Source of the DNA: a virus
Virus record (IMG/VR): IMGVR_UViG_3300028581_001255
Coordinates: 1-31,032 of that record
Direction: 5' to 3' (one strand)
DNA: 31,032 bases
In this document: piece by piece, positions 24,080 to 30,928 of the stretch
How positions within the stretch are numbered: position 1 is the stretch's first letter
Layout: each line of letters opens with the position of its first letter
The notes under the pieces: model-generated
The model's database searches: none
Told to the model about the DNA's origin: nothing
The model's input: only the letters and a program-made list of their open reading frames with translations
Position numbers and translations under genes: made by a program

Positions 24080-24361
24080 ATGAATAAAAAAGAATTAAAA
24101 GAATTGCAAGGTTGTATTATTGCGTTCACAGTTGAAGGTCTTACCAGAGTTAAGAATAAAGAAGCAACTGCTGAAGAAGTGATTTATTTATTATCGGTTG
24201 TGTATAGTTTATGGGCTAAAGATTTATTTGATAGTGTTGAAGGAATTAGCGATGATGCTTTATCTAAGTTTGAAAAGATTACTATGAAATTAAGCGATGG
24301 AGATTTATATATGGGTAGTGAAGATGATTATTATGAAAGTAAACCTATTGGTAAACACTAA
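24080..24361 (+). CDS. Hypothetical protein between YqaJ and DUF1351
   Basis: A 93-residue, acidic, helical protein. It stands in the recombination block and its stop overlaps the ATG of the next gene by one base (TAATG). It has no Cys cluster and no membrane segment. The start has only a weak ribosome site, so coupling with the upstream gene is likely. No family recognised. Confidence 0.6.
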   Translation: MNKKELKELQGCIIAFTVEGLTRVKNKEATAEEVIYLLSVVYSLWAKDLFDSVEGISDDALSKFEKITMKLSDGDLYMGSEDDYYESKPIGKH

Positions 24362-25191
24362 TGGCTGATAACTTTGAAGTAGATGTTAGACAAACTAATG
24401 GAATTATTGAGTTTAATTATCAAGAATTAAAAGATAAGATCACAACAGCGGTTAAGCCATATACAACTATGGTAGTTGATAAGTATGGAATTGCAGATGC
24501 TAAAAAGATTAGAGCCAATCTTAATAACTTTAAGAAAGCAATAGATGACAAGAGAAAGGAGATAAAAAAAGGTTACCTTACACCTTACGAGATATTTGAT
24601 AGACAGGTTAAGGACTTGTTAGAGATTGTTGATAGTGGAGTTAGTAATGTAGATATTCAATTAAAAGAGTATGAGCAACTTGATAAGACAATTAAGAAAT
24701 CCTTAATACTTGAGTATTTTGAAAGTTTACAGTTTGGGTTGGTTGAGTTTGATAGATTGTTTGAAGACAGTTGGCTAAATGTTGGTTCAACTGAAAAAGT
24801 ATGGAAAGAGCAATTATCAAACAAGATTGATAAAATTAGAGCCGATATTAAGATAATTGAGAATATGGGAGTTGAAGATACTAAAGTATTTATTCACTTC
24901 TACTTAAAAGATTTCAACTTACTGTCGGCTCAAGAAGAGTATAAATTGCTATACGCTAGCAAAAGCGATATAAAGCCATTAGAGAGAGATATTGAGTTAG
25001 GGGTAGATTATGTACCAGAACAACTAAATGTCAACCTAAACTCATTAGAACTCGTTATAGAGCATTATAATGATGGCTTGTTAGTTAGAACCTTTGAAGT
25101 AACAGGAACTGGACAACAATTACTAATGTTAGCCGATTATATGAACAATGTTATTAAAATTAAGTTTACTAAATTAAATAAAGGAGAATAA
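24361..25191 (+). CDS. DUF1351 family phage protein
   Basis: A 276-residue protein, mainly helical in the middle, with KKIRANLNNFKKAIDDKRKEIKK (charged, coiled-coil-like; written in part elsewhere) near residues 50-70, then PYEIFDRQVKDLLEIVD. Such proteins occur in Firmicute phages with YqaJ and RecT and are assigned to DUF1351; their role is not known but the fixed neighbourhood points to recombination. It ends in a beta-rich segment (LVRTFEVTGTGQQLLMLADY). The recT start follows immediately (AAAGGAG near the end of this gene). Confidence 0.75.
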   Translation: MADNFEVDVRQTNGIIEFNYQELKDKITTAVKPYTTMVVDKYGIADAKKIRANLNNFKKAIDDKRKEIKKGYLTPYEIFDRQVKDLLEIVDSGVSNVDIQLKEYEQLDKTIKKSLILEYFESLQFGLVEFDRLFEDSWLNVGSTEKVWKEQLSNKIDKIRADIKIIENMGVEDTKVFIHFYLKDFNLLSAQEEYKLLYASKSDIKPLERDIELGVDYVPEQLNVNLNSLELVIEHYNDGLLVRTFEVTGTGQQLLMLADYMNNVIKIKFTKLNKGE

Positions 25192-25192
25192 A

Positions 25193-25502
25193 ATGACAGT
25201 AAAGAATAGTTTAACAAATCAAAAGCCGAAGTTCAGCGTTGCTATACAAAGTGAAGGGTATAAGAACCTTATAAACTCAACACTTGGCGATCCACAAAGA
25301 GCGAGTAGATTTGTTGCAAGTATCAGCAGTGCAGTTGCTATAAACCCAGCGTTACAAGATTGTGATGCAGGTACAATTCTTAGCGGTGCTTTAGTTGGCG
25401 AAAGTCTTAATTTAAGCCCAAGCCCAGCATTAGGTCATTATTACTTAGTACCATTTAACGATAATGTGAATAATCGCAAGGTAGCCACATTTCAACTTGG
25501 CT
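25193..25502 (+). CDS. recT: RecT annealase, exon 1
   Basis: The first 103 codons plus the first base of codon 104 of a RecT single-strand annealing protein (starts MTVKNSLTNQK; motifs ALQDCDAGTILSGALVGESL, SPALGHYYLVPF, ATFQLG). Unspliced, the frame stops at once (TAA 25502-25504), removing the conserved G-W-K-G-x-x-Q-L-A segment that follows in this family. A group I intron separates it from exon 2 at 26469. Joining at 25502/26469 gives ggc-tgg-aag-ggt, that is, G-W-K-G, and a full 273-residue RecT. RecT coats and anneals complementary strands after resection by YqaJ. Confidence 0.88.
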
Positions 25503-26468
25503 AAACCAAATCTGGTCAAGTATAAAACCGCGTGAACCCTATTACTTAGGGGTGTGCCGATAAATCGGTGCTAACGATGAAACCCTTCAACCATTACAAC
25601 CTATGTGAAAAGTTGTAATTAAGGGCAATATCGTGCTATAATATTTATATGATAGGTATCTACAAAATTACAAATAGAATAAACGGAAAATCATACATAG
25701 GTCAAAGCAATAATATTGATCGTAGATTTAGAGAACACACTAATAAGAAAAGTGAATTAAACTTATCAATTAAGCGTGCTGTTAAAAAATACGGTAAGGA
25801 GAACTTTGATTTAGAAATATTAGAAACAATAGATATACCAAATAGAGATAAACTAAATGAACTTGAAATGTATTATATTAGTTTGCACAAACCTGAATAC
25901 AATAGAACTTTTGGGGGAAGTGGTCAAATGGGTATGTTTGCAAGTGATAAAACAAAAGAATTGTTAAGAAAATCAGGCAAAGAACAGTGGAATAACAAAA
26001 CTGATGAAGAAAAAAACAAAATATTAAAGAACTTCAAAAAGACTGAAATTGGTCATAAAGTTTCCATTGAAACAAGAGAAAAATTAAGATTGGCTAACAT
26101 TGGTAAAAAAGCCACAGAAGAAACAAAAAATAAAATGAGACAATCAATGTTAAACAAAAAATTAAATGGTTATGTTCGTGATAATAAAAAGTGGTATAAA
26201 AGAGTTGTTATCATTGAAACAAATATGGAGTTTGAAAGTGTTAAAGAATGTGCTTATTATATAGGAGTAATCCCCGCTTCCGTTAGCGGAGTTGTAACAG
26301 GTAGATATAAAACTTGTAAAGGGTATCATATTAAATATGTAGTGTAGAGACTACCTGTGATGAGTTTAACAGGGTAGGTTGGAAGATAAGTTACCAATCC
26401 AAGTGCGTGGCACACGAAAGTGTGAAGAGATAGTCCAAACCATAGTGATGATAAAATTACGGAGTTAG
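25503..26468 (+). ncRNA. Group I self-splicing intron in recT
   Basis: A 966-nt intron bounded by an exon T and an intron-final G. P1 is explicit: exon ACTTGGCT (25495-25502) pairs over all 8 positions with GGTCAAGT (25514-25521), ending in the U.G pair at the splice site. TCT (25511-25513) can pair with exon-2 GGA (P10). Hairpins follow: ACCCTA/TAGGGGT, GCCGA-TAAA-TCGGT, and TTACAAC/GTTGTAA enclosed by CCCTT/AAGGG. After the ORF, GACTA (about 26349-26354) can pair with TAGTC in GATAGTCC (P7), and CACAC-GAAA-GTGTG (26411-26424) is a GNRA hairpin. The ORF therefore lies in the L6-type peripheral loop, as in T4 td. Confidence 0.88.
25649..26347 (+). CDS. GIY-YIG homing endonuclease in the recT intron
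   Basis: A 232-residue intron-encoded enzyme that would cut intronless recT alleles and spread the intron. Residues 1-90 hold the GIY-YIG nuclease: GIY (3-5), YIG (16-18), R25/R26, H30 and the E73 region (ELEMYYI). Residues about 95-160 contain NUMOD3-type DNA-binding repeats (TKELLRKSGKEQW, ETREKLRLANIGKKATEETK). The C-terminal 45 residues (ETNMEFESVKECAYYIGV, then VVTGRYKTCKGYHI) look like a NUMOD1/HTH module. There is no ribosome site, but a TATAAT lies 6 nt before the ATG, suggesting an intron-internal promoter and a leaderless message. The ORF stops before the conserved 3' core. Confidence 0.92.
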   Translation: MIGIYKITNRINGKSYIGQSNNIDRRFREHTNKKSELNLSIKRAVKKYGKENFDLEILETIDIPNRDKLNELEMYYISLHKPEYNRTFGGSGQMGMFASDKTKELLRKSGKEQWNNKTDEEKNKILKNFKKTEIGHKVSIETREKLRLANIGKKATEETKNKMRQSMLNKKLNGYVRDNKKWYKRVVIIETNMEFESVKECAYYIGVIPASVSGVVTGRYKTCKGYHIKYVV

Positions 26469-26980
26469 GGAAGGGTTATGTTCAATTAGCGATTAGAAGT
26501 GGTCAATATAAGAAGATAAATGTTATTGCAATTAAAGAAGGGGAGTTGATTAAGTATGACCCTTTGACAGAAGATTTAGAGATTAAATTGATTGAAGATG
26601 ATTTACTGAGAGAAAAGACTAAAACTACTGGTTACTATGCGATGTTTGAATTGACTAACGGTTTTAGAAAGACAATGTATTGGGGTAAAACTAAAATGGA
26701 AACTCACGCACAAACTTACTCAAAAGGTTATCAAGCAAGAACAGGTTATACATTCTGGGAAAAGGACTTTGATGGTATGGCGTTTAAGACTATGTTAAGA
26801 CAACTAATCAGTAAATGGGGGATTATGTCCATTGAATTAAAAACTGCTTATGAAAATGATATGAGTGCAATTAGAGAAGATGGCACTAAGATTTATGTTG
26901 ATAATGATAATACAGTTAGTTTTGAACAAGTTAAAGATGATGTAGTTGTAGAAACGGTTGAACAAGAAAGTTTAGTATGA
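26469..26980 (+). CDS. recT: RecT annealase, exon 2
   Basis: The remaining part of RecT, starting with the last two bases of Trp104 and continuing KGYVQLAIRSGQYKKINV, ELIKYDPL, then GYYAMFELTNGFRKTMYW and FWEKDFDGMAFKTMLRQLI, which are conserved RecT segments, and an acidic tail. An internal ATG at 26546 is only a reading-frame start; no ribosome site precedes it, and the conserved residues upstream of it show the true protein includes exon 1. The gene overlaps the next by 4 nt. Confidence 0.88.
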
Positions 26981-27390
26981 GCAAGTACAACTCTAAAAAA
27001 GTTGAGTACGAAGGAATAACATTTGATAGCAAGGTGGAGTTTAATTACTTCATCTTGCTTAGAGAATGGTTAGAGTGTGGTGTTATTGCTGGGTTTGATA
27101 TTAAGCCGACTTATGAGTTGATACCTAAATATGAGAAGTATGGTGTCAAACACAGAGCAATTACTTATACACCAGACTTCCTAATACAACATTTGAATAA
27201 CACCATTGAATTAGTTGATATTAAGGGATTTGGAACATTGGCAAGTGATTTAAGAAGAAAGTTATTTGATTACCGATACCCAGAATTAAAGTTGACTTGG
27301 TTGAGTTATTGCAAGAAGTATGGCGGTTGGGTTGAATATAACGAATTGATCAGGTTGCGTAAGTTGAATAAAAAAGTTGTTGACTTATAA
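26977..27390 (+). CDS. DUF1064 nuclease-like protein
   Basis: A 137-residue protein of the DUF1064 group, phage proteins that resemble PD-(D/E)XK nucleases such as Holliday-junction resolvases. Typical features are the opening KYNSKKVEYEGITFDSKVE, with E in the first helix, YTPDFLI (D of the active site) and ELVDIKGFGT (D-x-K). These three acidic/lysine sites are spaced as in the fold. It is directly coupled to recT and would act in branch processing or DNA maturation. The biochemical activity is inferred from the motif set. Confidence 0.8.
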   Translation: MSKYNSKKVEYEGITFDSKVEFNYFILLREWLECGVIAGFDIKPTYELIPKYEKYGVKHRAITYTPDFLIQHLNNTIELVDIKGFGTLASDLRRKLFDYRYPELKLTWLSYCKKYGGWVEYNELIRLRKLNKKVVDL

Positions 27391-27459
27391 TATATATTAT
27401 GATAACTTATATATACCATTAGTAATAGATAACTATAAGTATAGAATATATGTGTATTA

Positions 27460-27514
27460 GTATTAGTATTGTATTGTCTTAGTATTAGTATTGTTTAAGT
27501 ATTGTATTGTTTTA
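27460..27514 (+). repeat. Five-unit 11-bp phased repeat array, candidate origin
   Basis: Five tandem 11-bp units: GTATTAGTATT (27460), GTATTGTCTTA (27471), GTATTAGTATT (27482), GTTTAAGTATT (27493) and GTATTGTTTTA (27504). The period matches the DNA helical repeat, and eight GTATT words occur in about 55 bp. The array lies in the 178-nt gap 27391-27568 between the DUF1064 gene and the helicase loader, in a strongly AT-rich stretch. Iterons near the replication gene are a common origin layout in phages. Confidence 0.6.
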
Positions 27515-27568
27515 AAGGATAAAGATAAAACAAAGAAGATATATCTTACTTATATAAAGGAGAATTAA

Positions 27569-28249
27569 ATGAGTGAAGAAGTATGCCCTAAATGTGAGAA
27601 CACCAGAATAAATGTTTATCAAGATGAAGAAGGTTATGTGTTCGCTAAACCTTGTGAGTGTGCTAATGAATATGATTTTAAGAGAAGAATTAAAAAGAGT
27701 GGATTGCTTAATGTGATTGAAGATTATACATTTGATAAGTTTGAAGTTAAAGGTATATGGCAAAAGACAGTTAAAGATAAAGCATTATCGTTTGTTGATA
27801 ATACTAATGGAAATTGGTTCTATATTGGTGGACAAGTTGGTTCAGGTAAAACAATGATTTGTACTGCTATTGTTGGAGAATTGATTAAGCGTGGTTTAGA
27901 TGCTCATTATATGATGTATCGCCAAGAGATAATGGAGTTGAAAATGGGTATGGAAGATTTTATGACTTACTCAAAAAAGTTAAATTATCTAAAGACAGTT
28001 AAGGTGTTATATATTGATGATTTATTTAAGGGCACTAATCAACCTACTGAAGCAGATTTAAGAATTGTGTTTGATTTATTGAATTATCGTTATGTCAATC
28101 GTGAGTTAATTACAATTATTTCAACAGAGAAAAGTATTGCTGATATTATGTTAATTGATGAAGCAATTGGAAGTAGAATATACCAACGAAGTAAAGATTA
28201 TGCTATTAAGTTAGCACAGAACCCAGATTTGAATATGAGAATGAAATAA
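27569..28249 (+). CDS. DnaC-like helicase loader (AAA+ ATPase)
   Basis: A 226-residue ATPase related to DnaC/DnaI and IstB. The N-terminus has Cys pairs (C6/C9 and C29/C31) likely to bind zinc. The AAA+ core shows Walker A GGQVGSGKT (87-95), Walker B VLYIDDL (146-152), a sensor-1 segment ITIISTE (181-187), and GSRI (201-204) with the arginine expected at the sensor/finger position. It would load the host replicative helicase at the phage origin; no phage helicase or primase is seen nearby. AAAGGAG (about 27558-27564) precedes ATG, after the repeat array. The gap before it suggests its own promoter, but I cannot place one firmly. Confidence 0.9.
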   Translation: MSEEVCPKCENTRINVYQDEEGYVFAKPCECANEYDFKRRIKKSGLLNVIEDYTFDKFEVKGIWQKTVKDKALSFVDNTNGNWFYIGGQVGSGKTMICTAIVGELIKRGLDAHYMMYRQEIMELKMGMEDFMTYSKKLNYLKTVKVLYIDDLFKGTNQPTEADLRIVFDLLNYRYVNRELITIISTEKSIADIMLIDEAIGSRIYQRSKDYAIKLAQNPDLNMRMK

Positions 28250-28261
28250 AGGAGAACTAAA

Positions 28262-28522
28262 ATGAATGAAAATGAATACAAAGAGAGATTATTAGAAAGA
28301 AGTATGAAGTTCTTTAATGAGCATTATATCAACGCTAAAATGGTTAATAAAGAAAATGGCAAGATAAACATTTACTTTGAAGGTAATGATAAAATACTTT
28401 GTATGGTTTACTACCCATATACTGCAACGATTAAGATACCAAGATTAGATATAAGCGTTATTGGTAGTAAAGAGTTATGTGCTAAAATGTTCTTTGAACA
28501 TTATGAGTTGTTCCGTGCCTAA
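28262..28522 (+). CDS. Hypothetical protein after helicase loader
   Basis: An 86-residue alpha/beta protein, with a helical start (EYKERLLERSMKFFNEHY) and beta strands in the middle (KINIYFEGNDKILCMVYYP). An AAAGGAG site is 8 nt before ATG. It overlaps the next gene's most likely start by 20 nt. No family recognised; position suggests a replication or regulatory accessory. Confidence 0.65.
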   Translation: MNENEYKERLLERSMKFFNEHYINAKMVNKENGKINIYFEGNDKILCMVYYPYTATIKIPRLDISVIGSKELCAKMFFEHYELFRA

Positions 28523-28997
28523 ACATAAATATTATCAAATTAAAAATAAGGACTTGTTAATTAAGCAAATTAAGAAAAAGTTTATAACTTATAGAAGTTT
28601 CGCAGATATAACTGGTATAAGTATTAAGCATATAAGTTCTTATATAAATTATAGTGATAATGGCAGATTGATAAGAGAAGAAAATGCAGAGAAAATATCA
28701 AGAGCATTAGAGATTGAGTTTGATGAGTTATTTAACGAAAAAAGAATTAAGCACTTGAATTACGGAGAAAAAGAGAGAGATGATAAAACAGATATGGAAA
28801 TTAGTGAAGAAATTATTTTAGGTCTAAAGCATAATGTTATGAATAAGTTATTGATTGCTTATAGTGAATTATATGTTAGAGATATAATGAGTATTATAAA
28901 TGATATTATTATAGAAGCCAGTTATTTAGGAGTTAATTCAACACTTGCTAATAAACAAGCATTTATAGTTAAAGCGATTGAGAAAAGGAGAAAATAA
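28503..28997 (+). CDS. HTH-domain protein
   Basis: A 164-residue protein whose first third resembles an XRE-type helix-turn-helix (LLIKQIKKKFITYRSFADIT, then GISIKHISSYINYSD and EKISRALEIEFDELF). The rest is helical with basic and acidic stretches and no recognised domain. The frame is open from 28461, but ATG 28503 (or GTG 28515) is the better start, since earlier codons would lie within the previous gene and no ribosome site is visible. Could be a transcription regulator acting at the operators upstream of the early promoter, by inference. Confidence 0.65.
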   Translation: MSCSVPKHKYYQIKNKDLLIKQIKKKFITYRSFADITGISIKHISSYINYSDNGRLIREENAEKISRALEIEFDELFNEKRIKHLNYGEKERDDKTDMEISEEIILGLKHNVMNKLLIAYSELYVRDIMSIINDIIIEASYLGVNSTLANKQAFIVKAIEKRRK

Positions 28998-28998
28998 A

Positions 28999-29322
28999 AT
29001 GATAAGATTAGAACATAATTATACCGCATTTAATCCCAAAAAAACAAAGACAGGTAAAACGATGTTTAGTATGATGGATTATGATAGCAAGAACCCACAA
29101 GCCAAAAGGTATGTAACTGTTTTTTGTGATAATGATATTGAGATTTATGATAGACAGAAAATTAAGATCATTACTATTACTGGAATTAGTTTAGGAGAAT
29201 ATAATGGCAAACAACAAGTATCAATGTTCGCTAAAGTTGAAGTTGAAGGTGTTGAGAAACAATTAGAACAGATGGTTGGCGAAGTACAGGCAGAAATATC
29301 TCCAGATGATTTACCATTCTAA
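28999..29322 (+). CDS. ssb: Single-stranded DNA-binding protein (short)
   Basis: A 107-residue protein ending in S-P-D-D-L-P-F, which matches the acidic-aromatic C-terminal tip (D-D-x-P-F) used by SSBs to contact replication partners. The body is beta-rich with alternating polar strands (KRYVTVFCDN, KIKIITITGISLGEYNGKQQVSMFAKV), as expected for an OB fold but shorter than typical SSB (about 140-170). ATG 28999 is selected because AAAGGAG lies 8 nt upstream; the frame also reads from TTG 28978. It fits between the HTH gene and the next XRE gene in the replication block. Confidence 0.7.
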   Translation: MIRLEHNYTAFNPKKTKTGKTMFSMMDYDSKNPQAKRYVTVFCDNDIEIYDRQKIKIITITGISLGEYNGKQQVSMFAKVEVEGVEKQLEQMVGEVQAEISPDDLPF

Positions 29323-29323
29323 T

Positions 29324-29545
29324 ATGACAGATACAATAAACGGAAGAATTAAACATCTAAGAACAACAAGGGGGGACAGTATCCCTGAACTTGCTGATTA
29401 CTTAGGTGTTAGCATTAAAGTTATTTATAACATTGAGAGTGGTTTAAACTTACCTGCTATTGATACTTTAATTAAGTTATCCAATAAGTACGGCGTTAGT
29501 ATTGATTATATATGTAAAGGTTTTGAAAGGGGAAATGTTAAATGA
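29324..29545 (+). CDS. XRE family transcriptional regulator
   Basis: A 73-residue Cro/CI-type helix-turn-helix protein: IKHLRTTRGDSIPELADYLG, then VSIKVIYNIESGLNLPAIDTLIK and YGVSIDYICKGFE, the complete five-helix layout. I choose ATG 29324, just after the SSB stop, over the extended frame at 29276, because the extra residues overlap the SSB gene and add nothing to the domain. It could bind one of the inverted repeats at 22182-22228 or 30877-30895. No C-terminal dimerisation domain, so it is more like Cro than CI. Confidence 0.8.
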   Translation: MTDTINGRIKHLRTTRGDSIPELADYLGVSIKVIYNIESGLNLPAIDTLIKLSNKYGVSIDYICKGFERGNVK

Positions 29546-29847
29546 ATATATACCAAAGAGCATTAGATTATATGTACGCAAATGCTGTTCAGGAAGTTAG
29601 TAATAGGGCTTATAGACAAGGTATAGAAATAACAGATGAAACATATAAAGATATTGAAGATTGGTTTGCTAAACTTGATACTTTAGTGGATAGAGCAAAA
29701 CAAATTAAACCAATAGAAGTTAAAGATGAGATTGAAGATGATGTAATTTTATGTCCTGTTTGCAAAGAAGAATTGCAGTACGCTTGTGATTATCAAGATG
29801 TGTTTTCTTATTGCCCTTATTGTGGTCAAGCGTTAGACAGGGATTGA
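29542..29847 (+). CDS. Zinc-ribbon hypothetical protein
   Basis: A 101-residue protein with a helical first half and a C-terminal zinc ribbon made of C-P-V-C (about 73-76) and C-P-Y-C (about 92-95). It follows a GGGGA ribosome site and overlaps the preceding gene by 4 nt. Small zinc-ribbon proteins like this are common in phage early operons, without a settled function. Confidence 0.7.
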   Translation: MNIYQRALDYMYANAVQEVSNRAYRQGIEITDETYKDIEDWFAKLDTLVDRAKQIKPIEVKDEIEDDVILCPVCKEELQYACDYQDVFSYCPYCGQALDRD

Positions 29848-29848
29848 T

Positions 29849-30556
29849 ATGACAAAACCAAGTAGAAATCAAAAGGTAATGAGCCAAGATGAAAAAGATA
29901 AAATGGTTGAAGGTAATAGTGAACGAAGAGAAAAAGATAATAAAGATAAATTATCAATTAAACGAGCAGAGCAAGAGATATTTAACAGGGAGAAAGATAA
30001 TCTACCTTTAGTTCTTAAACAACGCTTAGAAGTCATAGAAACAGCGTTAGAGAAAGAATTAGCAGATGTCAATGGTTTGAAATCAGCAAGAATACATCAG
30101 TTGATAAGTAGACAAGCATATTATTCTATTAGTTCAACAACTGGTTATTCTGCTCAAGAGTTATTTATTGTGTTTCAAGTATATCAAGATGTGATTGATA
30201 AGATAAATCAAAAGGTGTTGTTTATACCTTCCCAAAAGAACTTCTGCTCATTTGCAGGGTTTAGCACTAATACCTATAAGAACTATCTTCAATCACCAGA
30301 TGATGACAAGAGAAATGTTATGCAAATGGTAGATGATTATATTAGTGATCTAATCATAGATGCTTCTAAAATGAGAAAGACAGATAATTCAAGTAGTATA
30401 TTTGAGTTAAAAGCATTACACCAAATGGCAGAAGCAGTTAATCCGCAAGTTATCAATTTAGGTGGACAAATAAATGTAGACCAAGTATTAGATAGAATAG
30501 CACAGATTAAACAAGGTAATGTTATAGATGCAGATTTTAAAGAGAAAGGTAAATAA
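29849..30556 (+). CDS. Helix-rich protein, possible small terminase or DNA-binding protein
   Basis: A 235-residue protein. An N-terminal 50-60 residues are highly charged. The middle contains a helix-turn-helix-like segment FIPSQKNFCSFAGFSTNTYKNYL (shown in part: F-C-S-F-A-G-F-S-T-N-T-Y) followed by a helix that leads to DDYISDLIIDASK. Its end has VINLGGQINVDQVLDRIAQ. This resembles groups annotated as small terminase or phage DNA-binding proteins, and no small terminase lies next to terL, which makes the role attractive. Evidence is only a pattern of helices, so it could also be a replication or regulatory protein. Confidence 0.5.
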   Translation: MTKPSRNQKVMSQDEKDKMVEGNSERREKDNKDKLSIKRAEQEIFNREKDNLPLVLKQRLEVIETALEKELADVNGLKSARIHQLISRQAYYSISSTTGYSAQELFIVFQVYQDVIDKINQKVLFIPSQKNFCSFAGFSTNTYKNYLQSPDDDKRNVMQMVDDYISDLIIDASKMRKTDNSSSIFELKALHQMAEAVNPQVINLGGQINVDQVLDRIAQIKQGNVIDADFKEKGK

Positions 30557-30712
30557 ATGACAGATAAAGAATACGAGAATATCTTATACACCATTTATAT
30601 TGCAAGTGAGTGGTGGTTAACAATGGACTTTAATGATTTTATAGTATTTGCAAAAGAAAGAGAGCATTTAGATAGAAGGGTAAAACAAATATATGCGACA
30701 GGACAAAAATAG
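30557..30712 (+). CDS. Small hypothetical protein
   Basis: A 51-residue protein that starts at the base following the previous stop (TAA then ATG) and is aromatic and charged (YENILYTIYIASEWW, then KERE). AAAGGT lies 8 nt before. It overlaps the next frame by 20 nt. No domain recognised. Confidence 0.55.
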   Translation: MTDKEYENILYTIYIASEWWLTMDFNDFIVFAKEREHLDRRVKQIYATGQK

Positions 30713-30854
30713 CCAGATTAGATTTATTAAAGAAAAAATAGTTAGTTATGAGAATATGATTATGAACACAGATAGTGTTGAACAAGAGAATTACGCTAAT
30801 ATGGAATTAGATTATTATTACTCAATTTTAGAAACTCTAGAGAAAAGAGAATAA
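30693..30854 (+). CDS. Small hypothetical protein, end of early operon
   Basis: A 53-residue, helical, highly charged protein (KEKIVSYENMIMNTD, LDYYYSILETLEKRE). It overlaps the previous frame by 20 nt and is without a clear ribosome site. It is the last gene before an AT-rich promoter region. No domain recognised. Confidence 0.5.
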   Translation: MRQDKNSQIRFIKEKIVSYENMIMNTDSVEQENYANMELDYYYSILETLEKRE

Positions 30855-30873
30855 TATATTTATTAAATATGTA

Positions 30874-30902
30874 TTGACTTATTATTATAATAAGTTTAAT
30901 AT
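30874..30902 (+). promoter_or_regulatory. Promoter with embedded palindromic operator
   Basis: TTGACT (30874-30879), 17-nt spacer and TAATAT (30897-30902). A perfect 8-bp inverted repeat, ACTTATTA-TTA-TAATAAGT (30877-30895), occupies the spacer and touches the -35, the usual place for a repressor site. The serine recombinase gene follows, preceded by AAAGGAG (30914-30920). Confidence 0.6.
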
Positions 30903-30928
30903 AAAATCATAGTAAAGGAGAATGAACT

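Noticed and set aside
25649-26347. Homing endonuclease as a free-standing gene inserted in recT
   Set aside because: Flanking sequences show P1, P10 and core intron pairings with a precise frame-restoring junction, so the ORF is carried by an intron rather than simply interrupting recT.
26546-26980. Independent 144-aa RecT-like gene starting at 26546
   Set aside because: Conserved RecT residues continue upstream of that ATG to 26471 in the same frame, and no ribosome site precedes it; it is exon 2 of the split gene.
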